A stretch of 6,147 nucleotides of DNA from Bacteroidales bacterium (GTDB lineage: Bacteria > Bacteroidota > Bacteroidia > Bacteroidales > WCHB1-69). The stretch lies in assembly GCA_028683685.1 (NCBI GenBank), contig JAQUHH010000152.1, forward strand, positions 1-6,147, in the 5' to 3' direction. Position numbers and translations under genes: made by a program. The number at the start of each line of letters is the position of its first letter. Position 1 is the stretch's first letter. Of the stretch, positions 6,105 through 6,147 are shown one piece after another. Below the pieces are notes generated by a model that saw only the letters and a list, made by a program, of their open reading frames with translations, made no database searches and had not been told where the DNA came from.

Positions 6105-6147
6105 TTATTTTTTCTTTGGACGTTTCGTTCCATATTTGGATCTTCTT
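6105..6147 (-). CDS. rpsL: 30S ribosomal protein S12, C-terminal end only (partial)
   Basis: Only the last 13 codons and the TAA stop (6107-6105) are inside the window; the rest lies beyond its upstream edge. In the frame starting at 6146 the peptide reads RRSKYGTKRPKKK. The RSKYGxKRPK pattern is the basic C-terminal tail of bacterial S12, which sits at the decoding centre of the small subunit and helps control codon-anticodon accuracy. The residues linked to streptomycin resistance in S12 lie upstream and cannot be inspected. The identity rests on this short tail plus its place 26 bases before rpsG, where rpsL is found in nearly all bacteria. It is too short to support any statement about integrity or start. 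Confidence 0.87.
   Translation of the reverse strand, partial: RRSKYGTKRPKKK

Overview
The window is one uninterrupted stretch of a ribosomal-protein operon read entirely from the minus strand. In transcription order (high to low coordinate) it holds the 3' end of rpsL (S12), then rpsG (S7), fusA (EF-G), rpsJ (S10), rplC (L3), rplD (L4), rplW (L23), rplB (L2), rpsS (S19) and rplV (L22). The rplV stop codon lies at the window's first bases. rpsC would be expected next, outside the window. Coding density is near total: the largest gap between genes is 39 bases, and rplC and rplD overlap by 10 bases.

The gene order and protein details point to Bacteroidota, most likely the Bacteroidales or a close relative. 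The str cluster (rpsL-rpsG-fusA) runs directly into the S10 cluster with no tuf gene between them. S10 is 101 residues and ends in the sequence typical of that phylum, L23 ends in DFYSNI, and L2, L3 and L4 carry the variants I remember from Bacteroides-type proteins. The DNA is AT-rich by eye (roughly high-30s % GC, not computed). Apart from rpsS, the genes lack a recognisable Shine-Dalgarno sequence and often have A-rich leaders, as is usual in this phylum. The genus cannot be named from this alone.

Functionally, positions 5611-6147 encode the 30S decoding-site and head proteins S12 and S7. Positions 3477-5573 encode the translocase EF-G. Positions 2-3453 encode S10, the early-assembling 50S proteins L3, L4, L23, L2 and L22, and S19 of the 30S head. 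Co-transcription would supply both subunits and their translocation factor together. I see no internal promoter, terminator, RNA gene, mobile element, repeat array or CRISPR.

This is an ordinary, conserved housekeeping region and I find no undescribed system in it. The points worth a second look are small: a GTG start for rpsJ, a lone Shine-Dalgarno-like site before rpsS, the rplC/rplD overlap, some non-consensus EF-G residues, and the absence of room for an E. coli-type S7 regulatory element.
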